A DNA stretch of 64,000 nt from Vibrio nitrifigilis (GTDB lineage: Bacteria > Pseudomonadota > Gammaproteobacteria > Enterobacterales > Vibrionaceae): positions 1,302,001 through 1,366,000 of the forward strand of contig NZ_JADPMR010000001.1 in assembly GCF_015686695.1 (NCBI RefSeq). The letters are read 5' to 3'. Every line of letters starts with the position of its first letter. The first letter of the stretch is position 1. Position numbers and translations under genes: made by a program. Positions 50,600 to 59,823 of the stretch are shown here, piece after piece. The notes below the pieces were generated by a model. That model had not been told where the DNA came from, did no database searches, and saw only the letters and a program-made list of their open reading frames with translations.

Positions 50600-52987
50600 A
50601 TGAAATTCAGCGAATCATGGCTTCGTGAGTGGGTTAACCCTGCGGTGACAACTGACGAGCTTACTCATCAAATTACAATGGCTGGCTTGGAAGTCGATGA
50701 CGTACTTCCTGTAGCGGGCGACTTCACAGGTGTGAAAGTGGGTAAAGTTGTGGAATGTGCACAACACCCAGACGCAGACAAATTGCGCGTAACTAAAATC
50801 GATATCGGTGCTGAAGAGCTGCTGGATATTGTGTGTGGCGCGCCAAACTGTCGTCAAGGTATCAAAGTTGCTGTTGCAACGGTTGGTGCCGTTCTTCCTG
50901 GTGATTTTAAAATTAAAAAAGCAAAACTTCGCGGACAACCTTCGCACGGTATGCTGTGTTCATTTTCAGAGCTAGGAATCGATGTTGAATCTGATGGCAT
51001 CATGGAATTGGCGGAAGATGCAGTACTAGGGACTGATTTCCGTGAATTCTTAGGTCTTAACGATGTAACTATCGATGTTGACTTAACGGCTAACCGCGCA
51101 GACTGTTTCAGTATTCGTGGTCTAGCTCGTGAAGTGGGCGTATTAAACCGTGCAGACGTGAACGCTCCAGAAACATCACCAGTACCAAGCACTATCGACG
51201 ATACTGTTTCAGTTGACGTTCAAGCGCCAGCTGCATGTCCTCGTTACCTAAGCCGCGTAGTTAAAAACGTAAACGTGAAAGCGTCTACGCCAATGTGGAT
51301 GCAAGAGAAATTGCGCCGTTGTGGTATTCGTTCTATCGATCCTATCGTTGACGTGACTAACTACGTGATGCTTGAACAAGGTCAGCCAATGCACGCATTC
51401 GATCTTGCGAAGATTGAAGGTGGCATCGTCGTTCGTTTAGCCGAGCAAGGTGAAAAACTGACGCTACTCGACGGTACTGAAGCTGAACTCCAAGAAGGTA
51501 CACTTGTTGTTGCTGATAAAGCGAAAGCACTGGCTCTTGCAGGTATCTTTGGCGGTGAACACTCAGGTGTAAGCAGTGACACTCAAGACGTATTACTTGA
51601 ATGTGCATTCTTTGCGCCAGCAGCGATTCGTGGTCGTGCACGTGAATACGGGTTGCACACTGATTCTTCACTTCGTTTTGAACGTGGTGTGGATTTTGAT
51701 CTGCAATACGCGGCAATGGAACGTGCAACTCAGCTATTGATTGATATCTGTGGTGGTGACGTTGCTCCTGTTAATGCAACAGAAGCAAGCGCAGAATTGC
51801 CAACAGCAAACACAGTGTCACTGCGTCGCACTAAACTGAATGACCTTTTAGGCCATCATGTTGAAGATGCTGACGTCGTAGAGATTCTAGAGCGCTTAGG
51901 TCTTTCTGTAGAAAGCACTGATGCAGGTTGGACTGCAACCGCACCAAGCTGGCGTTTTGATATCGCGATTGAACAAGATCTTGTAGAAGAAGTTGGCCGT
52001 ATTTACGGTTACGACAATATTCCAAACCAAGCGCCTGTTGCTGGCTTGAGCATGAACTTGCACAAAGAAGCAAACTTGCCGCTTAAACGCGTACGTGATC
52101 TACTTGTTGACCGTGGTTACCATGAAGCAATTACTTACAGCTTCGTTGAACCAGAACAACAAAAATTGATCGTGCCTGATGTTGAACCTTTAGTATTGCC
52201 TAACCCAATTTCTGCAGACATGTCTGCAATGCGTTTAGGTCTGATCCAAGGTCTGCTCAACACGGTTGTACGTAACCAAAAACGTCAGCAACCACGTGTT
52301 CGTTTATTTGAATACGGTTTACGCTTTACTCCAGATGAAGCGGCTGAGAACGGTATGCGTCAAGAACCAATTCTTGCGGGTGTGATTTCTGGTACGTTGA
52401 ATGACGAACACTGGAATATTAATACCGCGACCGTTGATTTCTTTGATCTTAAAGGTGACCTAGAAGCGATTCTCGATCTTACCGCGAATGATAAAGCTTA
52501 CAGCTTTACCGCAGTAAAACACCCAGCTCTTCATCCGGGTCAAGCGGCAGCTATCCTTGTTGACGGTAAGCAAGTGGGCGTTATCGGTACGGTTCACCCT
52601 GAACTTGAACGCAAATTTGGTCTAAACGGCCGCACTGTTGTGTTTGAAATCGAGTGGAATGCGATTGCGACTCGCGTGATTCCTGAAGCAGTTTCATTAT
52701 CTAAATTCCCATCGAACCGTCGTGATATCGCAGTAGTGGTTGATGATACGGTTGCTTCTGACGCGATTGTTCAAGCGTGTGTGGCTGCTGGTGGTGAATT
52801 GCTAAAAGATGCGAAACTGTTTGACGTTTACGTGGGTCAAGGTGTTGAGGATGGTAAGAAGAGTCTTGCTATTGCTCTGACACTACAATCAACAGAACGT
52901 ACTCTAGAAGAAGCAGATATTTCTACTGCCGTTGATGCTATTGTTGCTCACGTCGGTGAGAAATTTGGTGCATCTTTGCGCGATTAA
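50600..52987 (+). CDS. pheT: Phenylalanyl-tRNA synthetase beta subunit
   Basis: A 795-residue partner of PheS. In order: an N-terminal tRNA-binding OB fold (about 40-150, VGKVVECAQHPDADKLRVTKIDIG), the B3/B4 editing domain (RRCGIRSIDPIVDVTNYVMLEQGQPMHAFD), B5 domain, class II-like core and C-terminal anticodon-binding FDX-ACB domain (LSKFPSNRRDIAVVVDD). Length is normal. In E. coli ihfA follows at once; here it follows after a terminator and 450 bases. Confidence 0.98.
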   Translation: MKFSESWLREWVNPAVTTDELTHQITMAGLEVDDVLPVAGDFTGVKVGKVVECAQHPDADKLRVTKIDIGAEELLDIVCGAPNCRQGIKVAVATVGAVLPGDFKIKKAKLRGQPSHGMLCSFSELGIDVESDGIMELAEDAVLGTDFREFLGLNDVTIDVDLTANRADCFSIRGLAREVGVLNRADVNAPETSPVPSTIDDTVSVDVQAPAACPRYLSRVVKNVNVKASTPMWMQEKLRRCGIRSIDPIVDVTNYVMLEQGQPMHAFDLAKIEGGIVVRLAEQGEKLTLLDGTEAELQEGTLVVADKAKALALAGIFGGEHSGVSSDTQDVLLECAFFAPAAIRGRAREYGLHTDSSLRFERGVDFDLQYAAMERATQLLIDICGGDVAPVNATEASAELPTANTVSLRRTKLNDLLGHHVEDADVVEILERLGLSVESTDAGWTATAPSWRFDIAIEQDLVEEVGRIYGYDNIPNQAPVAGLSMNLHKEANLPLKRVRDLLVDRGYHEAITYSFVEPEQQKLIVPDVEPLVLPNPISADMSAMRLGLIQGLLNTVVRNQKRQQPRVRLFEYGLRFTPDEAAENGMRQEPILAGVISGTLNDEHWNINTATVDFFDLKGDLEAILDLTANDKAYSFTAVKHPALHPGQAAAILVDGKQVGVIGTVHPELERKFGLNGRTVVFEIEWNAIATRVIPEAVSLSKFPSNRRDIAVVVDDTVASDAIVQACVAAGGELLKDAKLFDVYVGQGVEDGKKSLAIALTLQSTERTLEEADISTAVDAIVAHVGEKFGASLRD

Positions 52988-53440
52988 TTGTTATCTATAC
53001 CGCAAATTTGAAAAACAGGCTCTTATCAAGAGCCTGTTTTTTTATGTCACAAGCGCAGAAAAAGTGTCGCAACTGTTAGAATTATGTCAAGTAACCCCAT
53101 GATTTATTAGAGAAATTAAAAATTTTGATCGCATCGAAAAATTGACATTTCGTTTTTTAATAATATTTTATTCTAATAAATAACACTTATGTAGGGTAAT
53201 TATCTGAATTATATTCGGTAAATTATCAAAAATGATGTCAAATGTTGGTTTTCATCAAATTATATGCGCCTAGTTTTGTTAAAAAGTGCAGTTTAGGTTG
53301 CGAAAAAAAGTTGGCGAAAATCATAAGCTTGGCATACACTTTTCAGGTATTGCTGATATGTTGTTGATTCAGCAAGGCAAATTATTGCCACGGCGCTGTC
53401 ATCAAGACAGCAAGATTAACTAAGCTTTGAGGGAAGTTTT
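52988..53440 (+). other. Terminator and promoter region between pheT and ihfA
   Basis: 453 AT-rich bases. After the pheT terminator comes a long AT tract. The ihfA leader has two hairpins: TTGCTGA/TCAGCAA (53350-53375) and GCTGTC/GACAGC (53395-53411). I searched for the IHF consensus (autoregulation is known in E. coli) and saw no convincing match. Confidence 0.5.
53013..53045 (+). terminator. Terminator of pheST
   Basis: AACAGGCTCTT with AAGAGCCTGTT and a small loop, followed by TTTTTTA. Confidence 0.92.
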
Positions 53441-53737
53441 ATGGCGCTCACAAAAGCCGATTTGGCAGAAAGCCTGTTTGAGAAATTGGGTTTTAGCAAA
53501 CGTGATGCCAAGGAAACGGTTGAGGTGTTTTTCGAAGAGGTTCGTAAAGCACTCGAAAGTGGTGAACAGGTAAAACTCTCTGGTTTCGGCAATTTCGATC
53601 TACGTGATAAAAATGAACGTCCTGGTCGTAACCCGAAAACTGGGGAAGACATTCCAATTTCCGCTAGACGTGTCGTAACGTTCCGCCCAGGGCAAAAATT
53701 AAAAGCCCGCGTCGAGAACATTGAAGTCACTAAATAA
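53441..53737 (+). CDS. ihfA: Integration host factor alpha subunit
   Basis: A DNA-bending nucleoid protein, partner of IhfB (98 aa). The HU/IHF fold is clear: MALTKADLAESLFEKLGFSKRDAKE, LSGFGNFDLRDKNERPGRNPKTGE and ARRVVTFRPGQKLKARVE. The proline at the tip of the arm (GRNP) intercalates in DNA. The ribosome site GAGGGAAG precedes the ATG. Linked to pheST as in enterobacteria but with its own promoter region. Confidence 0.97.
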   Translation: MALTKADLAESLFEKLGFSKRDAKETVEVFFEEVRKALESGEQVKLSGFGNFDLRDKNERPGRNPKTGEDIPISARRVVTFRPGQKLKARVENIEVTK

Positions 53738-53748
53738 GGACCGAGCAT

Positions 53749-53776
53749 AAAGACCTTGTGATTAGGCAAGGTCTGT
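53749..53776 (-). terminator. Weak hairpin between ihfA and relV
   Basis: AGACCTTG/CAAGGTCT with a nine-base loop between convergent genes; only a short T tract on the minus strand. Confidence 0.45.
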
Positions 53777-53804
53777 ATGCCCTCGTGACGTTACTTACAC
53801 GGAT

Positions 53805-54578
53805 TTAAGCAGCCTGGAGTTGTGTAGTGATATATGGCTGCCAGGCTTGTTGATATAAGTCCTGTGAGCGACTGCGTATTCGATCTATTTTGGTTAACTC
53901 TAATTCCGTCAATTCACGGTTTTCCAGTAGAGCCGTGCGTTCAATTTTCTGTACCTGTTCATAAATCGTATGTTCAGGGCCGCTCTTTACTTGTGCAATA
54001 TTTGCCAAGTGTAACTGAACCTCTGCCACAATATTTGTTTTTGGCAAACGAACCAACAAATTCAAGTCGCGATAACCGGAAGGGGCTGGTTTTTTAAAGC
54101 GGTTTTTCACCTTTACCACTGTCGCTTCACGATTCAAAATTTCATACGCTTTTACTAAACTCGGTACATCATCGGCTACGATGGTTGCACGGGCTAAGTC
54201 TGTAATACGAGTATTGTCTCCAGCAAATTCCGCTCGTATTTTCTCTTGGGCACGCTCTTTTGATTTTACCCCTGCAAAATGGGGCTGAGTACCAGTGAGC
54301 ATTGCTGTCGATTTACAAAGATTCTCTAATTCCATTTGTGCTTGATGAGCTTTGGTATACAGAATATCGAAATCATCATAGGGCTGTTTGATTGCCGCGT
54401 TGGTCGTTTGAATGCCGTAAAGACCACTTAAACTATGACGAAACAGTTTGCTGCTGACTTCATTTTGAGATTCTGCTCGGTTTTCTGGTGCAGAAGTATC
54501 TGCAGGCATTGCTGCAAATGCTGGACCACGGCTGAAGATTAATAGCATGAGTGCCGTGGTACGTAATAAAAGGCTCAT
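53805..54578 (-). CDS. relV: RelV-type small alarmone synthetase with signal-like N terminus
   Basis: A 257-residue protein with a lone RelA/SpoT synthetase domain (about 70-215): GVKSKERAQEKI, then DLARATIVADD, PSGYRDLNL and the E-V-Q-L-H strand (AEVQLH). Length and position near ihfA fit V. cholerae RelV, a (p)ppGpp synthetase independent of RelA and SpoT. No hydrolase, TGS or ACT domain. Oddly, residues 1-22 (a hydrophobic LLLRTTALMLLIFSRGP stretch ending AFA-A) look like a Sec signal peptide, though the substrates are cytoplasmic. No good alternative start lies directly after it. Confidence 0.85.
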   Translation of the reverse strand: MSLLLRTTALMLLIFSRGPAFAAMPADTSAPENRAESQNEVSSKLFRHSLSGLYGIQTTNAAIKQPYDDFDILYTKAHQAQMELENLCKSTAMLTGTQPHFAGVKSKERAQEKIRAEFAGDNTRITDLARATIVADDVPSLVKAYEILNREATVVKVKNRFKKPAPSGYRDLNLLVRLPKTNIVAEVQLHLANIAQVKSGPEHTIYEQVQKIERTALLENRELTELELTKIDRIRSRSQDLYQQAWQPYITTQLQAA

Positions 54579-54884
54579 TGACTCTCCTTAGCTTACACAG
54601 TTGGGTCAGAGTTTGGAGTTAAAGTTTTTCGACACCAAGTAAAGCTGATAGATAGTGAGTACTTATCACGTATATCTATATATAAGGATATTGAGAGCAA
54701 ACACAATCCCTTTGACGCAATGCTGACATAAACTTTGCAGTTCAGTTGGATAGTTTAATGGCGACTGTTTCCAGGATTAAGATTATCTATCAGTAGGTTA
54801 AGTTAAGATTGAGGGCGGTGCTAGGATTCGGTTAGAGAATACGATAATCTTACGCTCATTCCCTTTAAAAGACAGAGAACACTA
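54579..54884. other. Divergent region relV/tpm
   Basis: 306 bases with TTAAGATTATC and TTAAGATTGAG about 30 bases apart as the only repeated element. No gene or recognisable operator seen. Confidence 0.4.
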
Positions 54885-55535
54885 ATGAGAGATCCGGAAT
54901 TTTGGCACAGTAAATGGGCGTCAAATAAGATTGGGTTTCATCTCGATGATGTTAACCCGTTGCTGGAGACGTTTTGGTCACAGTTAAATCCGCAACGCGA
55001 GCAATCCGTGCTAGTGCCACTGTGTGGTAAGTCAGAAGATTTGGTTTGGCTGGCAGAAAGGCATAATGACGTTACAGGTGTTGAGCTCAGTCCAATAGCT
55101 GTGAGGGCCTTCTTTGCTGAACACTTTTATACACCACTGGTGACTCAAATTAATCATGCTCATGAATTGTATCAGTTTGATGAACTCTCTATCTTTACGG
55201 GTGACTTCTTTACTGCGCCATTGGATAGTGTCGATCTTGTCTATGATCGGGCCGCTATGGTCGCTCTGCCTGAAGATATGCGAGTAGAGTACGTCGAGCA
55301 TATTAAACGTTTACTAAAACCAGGTGGTAAGGTGCTGCTCGTCACGTTAGATTACCCACAGCAAGAGTTAAGTGGTCCTCCTTTTAGTATTCCGGAGCAA
55401 GAGGTGCGTCGCCTATTTGCGGACTGGAATATTACTATATTACAAGAAGATATCGCAGATGAGGATCATCCAAAAATTGCGCAGAAGGGACTATCGCGTT
55501 TTTCTGAAGTGGTTTGGATGATTGAAAAAGCCTAG
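54885..55535 (+). CDS. tpm: Thiopurine S-methyltransferase family protein
   Basis: A 216-residue SAM-dependent methyltransferase of the bacterial TPMT family, linked in other bacteria to tellurite and selenite methylation. Seen are the N-terminal PEFWHSKWASNKIGFH block, SAM-binding VLVPLCGKSEDLVWLAE and VTGVELSPIAV, and DLVYDRAAMVALPEDMR. The ribosome site AAAGACAGAG is modest. It is single and convergent with purT. Confidence 0.94.
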   Translation: MRDPEFWHSKWASNKIGFHLDDVNPLLETFWSQLNPQREQSVLVPLCGKSEDLVWLAERHNDVTGVELSPIAVRAFFAEHFYTPLVTQINHAHELYQFDELSIFTGDFFTAPLDSVDLVYDRAAMVALPEDMRVEYVEHIKRLLKPGGKVLLVTLDYPQQELSGPPFSIPEQEVRRLFADWNITILQEDIADEDHPKIAQKGLSRFSEVVWMIEKA

Positions 55536-55563
55536 TGGGTCGTTTTACGTCCTAGACGAAAAT

Positions 55564-55596
55564 AAAAATAGCATGCCAAGGCATGCTATTTTTGTA
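55564..55596. terminator. Bidirectional terminator between tpm and purT
   Basis: AAAATAGCATGCC/GGCATGCTATTTT with a two-base loop, flanked by A and T runs, between convergent genes. Confidence 0.93.
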
Positions 55597-55620
55597 TCTG
55601 TGCAACGTGTGAAAGCGAAC

Positions 55621-56799
55621 TTAGTTGTAATGAACTTGAATTGCTTTCATTGCATCAATGGCTTTATCAACTGCGCTTTGGGTATCTTTATCGCGGACTA
55701 AAGCGACACCTAAGCGACGACGACCAGCGATTTCAGGTTTGCCAAATAGACGAACTTGAGTTTGAGGTAGCGCTAGCGCGTCCTCTAAGCCACTGAATTG
55801 AATGTTTTGTGATGTACCATTACCTAGTAGCGCCGCGGAAGCCGCAGGACCGTATTGCGTGATTGAGCCAATCGGTAGACCTGTGAAAGCGCGAACATGC
55901 AAGGCAAACTCGGAGACATCTTGTGAGATCAATGTTACGAGGCCAGTATCATGTGGGCGAGGTGACACTTCATTGAAAATGACTTTGTCACCTTTTACAA
56001 ATAGCTCAACACCAAATAAACCATAACCGCCTAAGGCATTAACCACTTCTTCAGCAACAAATTCAGCAGCTTTACGGGCATTTTCTGACATCACTTGTGG
56101 CTGCCAAGATTCACGGTAGTCACCATCTTCTTGGCGGTGACCGATCGGTGCACAGAAGTGCACGCCGTCTACTGCACGAACAGTTAATAGCGTGATTTCA
56201 TAATCGAAATCGATAAAACCTTCAACAATCACGCGACCAGCACCGCTACGGCCACCTTCTTGAGCGTATGTCCAAGATTTTTCGACATCTTCAGGCGTTT
56301 TAATGACACTTTGGCCTTTACCTGACGAGCTCATCACTGGCTTACACACACACGGTGTACCGACGAATTCAACCGCTGCTAAAAATTCTTCGTAGCTATC
56401 AGAAAAACGGTAAGGTGAAGTTGGCAGAGAAAGTTCTTCTGCGGCTAAGCGACGAATCCCTTCTCGGTTCATAGTTAGGCGAGTGGCGTTCGCAGTAGGA
56501 ACAACATTGAGCCCTTGCGCTTCCAGCTCCACCAGTTTTGGTGTAGCAATCGCTTCGACTTCTGGTACGACATAATCGGGTTTCTCTTCCGCGATGACTT
56601 TTGCTAGCGCGTCGCCGTCGAGCATGTCAAAAACATGACTACGATGAGCCACTTGCATTGCAGGTGCATCAGCGTAGCGATCACATGCGATCACTTCTAA
56701 TCCAAGACGTTGACATTCGATCGCTACCTCTTTACCAAGTTCGCCTGAACCTAGAAGTAGTACACGGGTAGCGTTAGCGCGGGTAGCAGTCCCCAACAT
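55621..56799 (-). CDS. purT: Formate-dependent GAR transformylase
   Basis: A cytoplasmic ATP-grasp enzyme (392 aa) formylating glycinamide ribonucleotide with formate, an alternative to PurN. It shows the N-terminal VLLLGSGELGKEV, ATP-grasp PCVCKPVMSSSGKGQSV, FIDFDYEITLLTVR and FNEVSPRPHDTGLVTL. A PurR box lies 68-83 bases upstream, so purT and purC should respond together. Confidence 0.96.
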   Translation of the reverse strand: MLGTATRANATRVLLLGSGELGKEVAIECQRLGLEVIACDRYADAPAMQVAHRSHVFDMLDGDALAKVIAEEKPDYVVPEVEAIATPKLVELEAQGLNVVPTANATRLTMNREGIRRLAAEELSLPTSPYRFSDSYEEFLAAVEFVGTPCVCKPVMSSSGKGQSVIKTPEDVEKSWTYAQEGGRSGAGRVIVEGFIDFDYEITLLTVRAVDGVHFCAPIGHRQEDGDYRESWQPQVMSENARKAAEFVAEEVVNALGGYGLFGVELFVKGDKVIFNEVSPRPHDTGLVTLISQDVSEFALHVRAFTGLPIGSITQYGPAASAALLGNGTSQNIQFSGLEDALALPQTQVRLFGKPEIAGRRRLGVALVRDKDTQSAVDKAIDAMKAIQVHYN

Positions 56800-56866
56800 A
56801 GAGAATCCTTTTAAAAATTAATCGGCTTAGTCAAGATAGCCGCAATCATACTGAAAAAAACGAAAA

Positions 56867-56882
56867 AAGCAAACGTTTGCGT
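56867..56882 (-). promoter_or_regulatory. PurR operator of purT
   Basis: AAGCAAACGTTTGCGT matches the PurR consensus, differing by one symmetric position from the site at purC. Confidence 0.92.
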
Positions 56883-56940
56883 GAGCGTTTCTTTGCGGCA
56901 AGAGCTGGTCAATTTAAGCCGTTTTTATGACGGTTTGATG

Positions 56941-57825
56941 TCAGCTATTAGGCAATGAAAACGCAAACACCAGTAGTGCAGGCAAGGTAACGATAGCGAA
57001 GAAATTGCCAAACAAGACCATAGAGGCGACCTTGGTGGGCTCCACTTGGCATTGTTCCGCAAAGAGATAGTTCATCACTGCAGGCGGTAACATCGTGAAC
57101 AGCACCATCATTTGCATTTGCATTGCTGGTAAAGGGATTAACCAATAGATCAAAGCAAAAGCGACGAAACCTGTGGCAAGAGATTGTAAGGTTGAGATGA
57201 TGCCAATTTTTAACCCTGACAATTGCATATTGGTCATTTGCGACCCGAGCGACAATAGCATAATTGGGATACAAGCTTGGCCCAATAAATCTGAGGCTTG
57301 ATAAAGTGGTTCCCATACAGTGACACCACTTAAGTTAATCGCGATTGCGAGCACGGCGGATAAAAAGAGTGGGGACACGAACACTTGTGCCACAGAGGCA
57401 GATTTTTTCAAAATACTTTGGCCGACACTCACTTGTAAGCAGGTTGACACTACCATTAGCATCACAGCAGCAGGCATCGCTTGTGGGCCAAATGTATAAG
57501 TAAAAATGGGAATGGCTAAATTGCCACTATTACGAAACATATGCAGTGGTGCCCAAGTTTTGTATTGCCAGTTACCCCAGTGGCAAATTGGAATCATCAG
57601 TAAGCCGGGGAGTAGAACCGCGATAAGCGACGCACCGATTAAGGGAAGCTGACTCATATCAAGCTTCATATGCAGTAATGATGAAAATACCAATGCAGGC
57701 GTGAACGCCACCAAATTCATCTTATTGAGAGGGCGAAAGTCGGGTTTAAACCAAACCGCTAACAAATAACCGACCACCGCAAGTGCCATGACGGGAAACA
57801 AAATCGCAATAACTTGGGAAAACAT
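56941..57825 (-). CDS. AEC (auxin efflux carrier) family transporter
   Basis: A 294-residue inner membrane protein with eight to ten hydrophobic helices in two halves. The N-terminal VIAILFPVMALAVVGYLLA and NKMNLVAFTPALVFSSLL are typical of the AEC group, as is the mid segment IPIMLLSLGSQMTNMQL. Members carry small organic acids or related compounds (for example malate); nothing here shows the substrate. It is transcribed alone. Confidence 0.87.
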   Translation of the reverse strand: MFSQVIAILFPVMALAVVGYLLAVWFKPDFRPLNKMNLVAFTPALVFSSLLHMKLDMSQLPLIGASLIAVLLPGLLMIPICHWGNWQYKTWAPLHMFRNSGNLAIPIFTYTFGPQAMPAAVMLMVVSTCLQVSVGQSILKKSASVAQVFVSPLFLSAVLAIAINLSGVTVWEPLYQASDLLGQACIPIMLLSLGSQMTNMQLSGLKIGIISTLQSLATGFVAFALIYWLIPLPAMQMQMMVLFTMLPPAVMNYLFAEQCQVEPTKVASMVLFGNFFAIVTLPALLVFAFSLPNS

Positions 57826-57960
57826 ACCATTCCTTGGATAACGTTTAGCAACGTATTTGTATAACTGATTGACTGAGATGAGATTGAGAACTGCGCTTAT
57901 CTTAACGTGTCTCGAGCGACGTGCCTACATCAAATTCGCTCGATTTATTGGTTAGCAATG

Positions 57961-57985
57961 AAAGAGGCATAGGACTGCCTCTTTC
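57961..57985 (-). terminator. Terminator of cdd
   Basis: AAAGAGGCA/TGCCTCTTT nine-base stem with a short loop, 17 bases past the cdd stop; the T tract is short. Confidence 0.65.
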
Positions 57986-58000
57986 TAAAAGGGAGGGAGT

Positions 58001-58891
58001 TTAATCTAAGGCAAGGTACGCAAGGTCGATGTCTGGATTGATGGCTTCTAACGTTGATTGAGTACAAGCAAGGTGACTAATCGTGCCTTGCGCCATTTCA
58101 ACCAAAGCGGCATGTTCGATAGCGGTAAATTCTTCGCCTCCCATGCGCACTAAGACAAGAGCAACTTGCAGTGGTGGCAGGCTGGGATTAAACGCTGCAT
58201 TTTCGGCGTAAGCACCGGTGTAATAACGTCCTGATCGCGTTTGTAACGCCACTCCACTCAGGTTATGTGTGTAAGGTGCATGGCTGCGATTAAGCGCGGA
58301 AAGTGCGTGTTGAACAATGGCTTCGTCAACATCACAGTGCTGCCCATTGTCGATTTTGGCCATCAATGCAGATTCGATACCTAAATCCTTTGGTCCGAAT
58401 GACTCTGGCAAATAGTGTTGAAGCGATTGGCTATCACGTGCTGGCAGTTGGATTTGCAGGGAATCAGCTGTGGTTAACTCATTCATAAATTGGCGACAGT
58501 GACCACATGGCGTGTGGTTGACTGTGAGATCTTTAATCCCTTCTTCTCCTTTGGTCCAAGCATGGCTAATTCCGGCTTGTTCAGCGTGAATGGTTTGTCC
58601 AAGCTGGGCTCCTGAAAATTCCATATTGGCACCAAAATAAATACGACCACTTAACCCGCGTACAATAGCGCCAACATAAAAGTTTGAAATAGGTACATAG
58701 GCAAAAGCGGCGGCCAATGGCAGCAGAGCGATACGCAGTTCAGCATCGCTATAACCGGACAACGTTAATAGTTGGGTAAAATGCTCGGCAGATAGTGTTG
58801 CATCAAAATCGTCGGCAAGCACGATAGGGGAAAGATAATCGGAAATGGCTTCAGGTAACGTTTTTAGTGCTTCTTCAATACGGCCTTTCAT
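58001..58891 (-). CDS. cdd: Cytidine deaminase
   Basis: Converts cytidine and deoxycytidine to uridines (296 aa, the long dimeric enterobacterial type with a degenerate second domain). The zinc site is H-A-E in TIHAEQAGISH and P-C-G-H-C in HTPCGHCRQFMNEL. The ribosome site AGGACAG precedes the ATG. A CRP-like site lies about 56 bases upstream; cdd is CRP/CytR-controlled in E. coli. Confidence 0.95.
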   Translation of the reverse strand: MKGRIEEALKTLPEAISDYLSPIVLADDFDATLSAEHFTQLLTLSGYSDAELRIALLPLAAAFAYVPISNFYVGAIVRGLSGRIYFGANMEFSGAQLGQTIHAEQAGISHAWTKGEEGIKDLTVNHTPCGHCRQFMNELTTADSLQIQLPARDSQSLQHYLPESFGPKDLGIESALMAKIDNGQHCDVDEAIVQHALSALNRSHAPYTHNLSGVALQTRSGRYYTGAYAENAAFNPSLPPLQVALVLVRMGGEEFTAIEHAALVEMAQGTISHLACTQSTLEAINPDIDLAYLALD

Positions 58892-58946
58892 AAGCTGTCC
58901 TTGTTTATTTATGGAGAATTAGTGTAGGAAAATGAGGATTTTTATA

Positions 58947-58962
58947 AGTGATTTAAATCACA
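58947..58962 (-). promoter_or_regulatory. CRP-like site upstream of cdd
   Basis: AGTGA-TTTAAA-TCACA matches the CRP consensus TGTGA-N6-TCACA at nine of ten positions, with T-rich flanks. It is well placed for activation of cdd. Confidence 0.72.
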
Positions 58963-59072
58963 ATTTTATTGAAATTGAATTTATTTGTTACATAAATAGA
59001 GTGCGATCACACATGTTATCGATTACAGGTGTGCAACTTGTGAACTATATCTATATTCATTCGCTCGCATAC

Positions 59073-59106
59073 GAAAAAGCCGAGAACGGTGGTTTCTCGG
59101 CTTTAG
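59073..59106 (-). terminator. Terminator of the lrgAB operon
   Basis: AAAGCCGAGAA/TTCTCGGCTTT around a short loop followed by TTCG on the minus strand, 25-30 bases after the lrgB stop. Confidence 0.88.
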
Positions 59107-59133
59107 ATAAGTGCAATACAGTATGTTGATGGG

Positions 59134-59823
59134 TCAATTCACTATGAAGTGGTGTAACCAAACGATAATGCCAAAAAAGATGGGGGCAAGAATAGAGGTA
59201 ATTACGCCACACATGACCAACGCTAATGAACTAAATGCGGCATCTTTAGGTTCACGTTCTGCACACGTTGCAGTACCTAGTGCGTGGGAAACTGATCCCA
59301 TGGTAAGCCCTTTAGCAATAGGGTGAGTAATATTTAACATTTTAAATATTGGATAACCCATAATGGCGCCGAATAAGCCTACGAGCACAACGACAATGGC
59401 AGCAATAGAAGGTTCGCCGCCAAGATTTTTTGATACTTCCATCGCGATAGGAGTCGTAATGGATTTCGCCATTAAAGATGCAATCAGCGTAATATTGGTT
59501 CCCATTAATACAGCGATAATACCCGCTGTCATCATCGACATAATGCTGCCAACGGTACATGCCAACATGATAATTCGCCAGTTTGCCCTAATTTGCGGTA
59601 ACTGTTCATACAATGGGAAAGCCAGAGCAACCACTGCAGGAGCTAAAAGATCACTGATATAAATGTTATCTGCGTAGTAGGTATCAAAAGGAACACCGAG
59701 TAGCATCAAAATAGCAATTAAAATGACAATACTCATTAGCAGTGGATTGGCTAACGGTGAATGGATTTTAGTTGCAATCCAGCGGCATAAGAAAAAAACC
59801 ACAAGCGTAAGAATGAGCCACAT
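59134..59823 (-). CDS. lrgB: LrgB/YohK-family membrane protein
   Basis: A 229-residue inner membrane protein with about six helices. The C-terminal motif MGYPIFKMLNITHPIAKGLTMGSVSHALGTATCAEREPKDAAFSSLALVMCGVITSILAP is diagnostic of the LrgB/CidB family, and SLMAKSITTPIAMEVSKNLGG is also conserved. Works with LrgA; in other bacteria the pair influences murein hydrolase activity or exports small metabolites. Start and lrgA stop overlap by one base. Confidence 0.92.
   Translation of the reverse strand: MWLILTLVVFFLCRWIATKIHSPLANPLLMSIVILIAILMLLGVPFDTYYADNIYISDLLAPAVVALAFPLYEQLPQIRANWRIIMLACTVGSIMSMMTAGIIAVLMGTNITLIASLMAKSITTPIAMEVSKNLGGEPSIAAIVVVLVGLFGAIMGYPIFKMLNITHPIAKGLTMGSVSHALGTATCAEREPKDAAFSSLALVMCGVITSILAPIFFGIIVWLHHFIVN

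Noticed and set aside
53146..53440. IHF binding site for ihfA autoregulation
   Set aside because: Several ATCAA-containing stretches fail the TTR half of the consensus on either strand.
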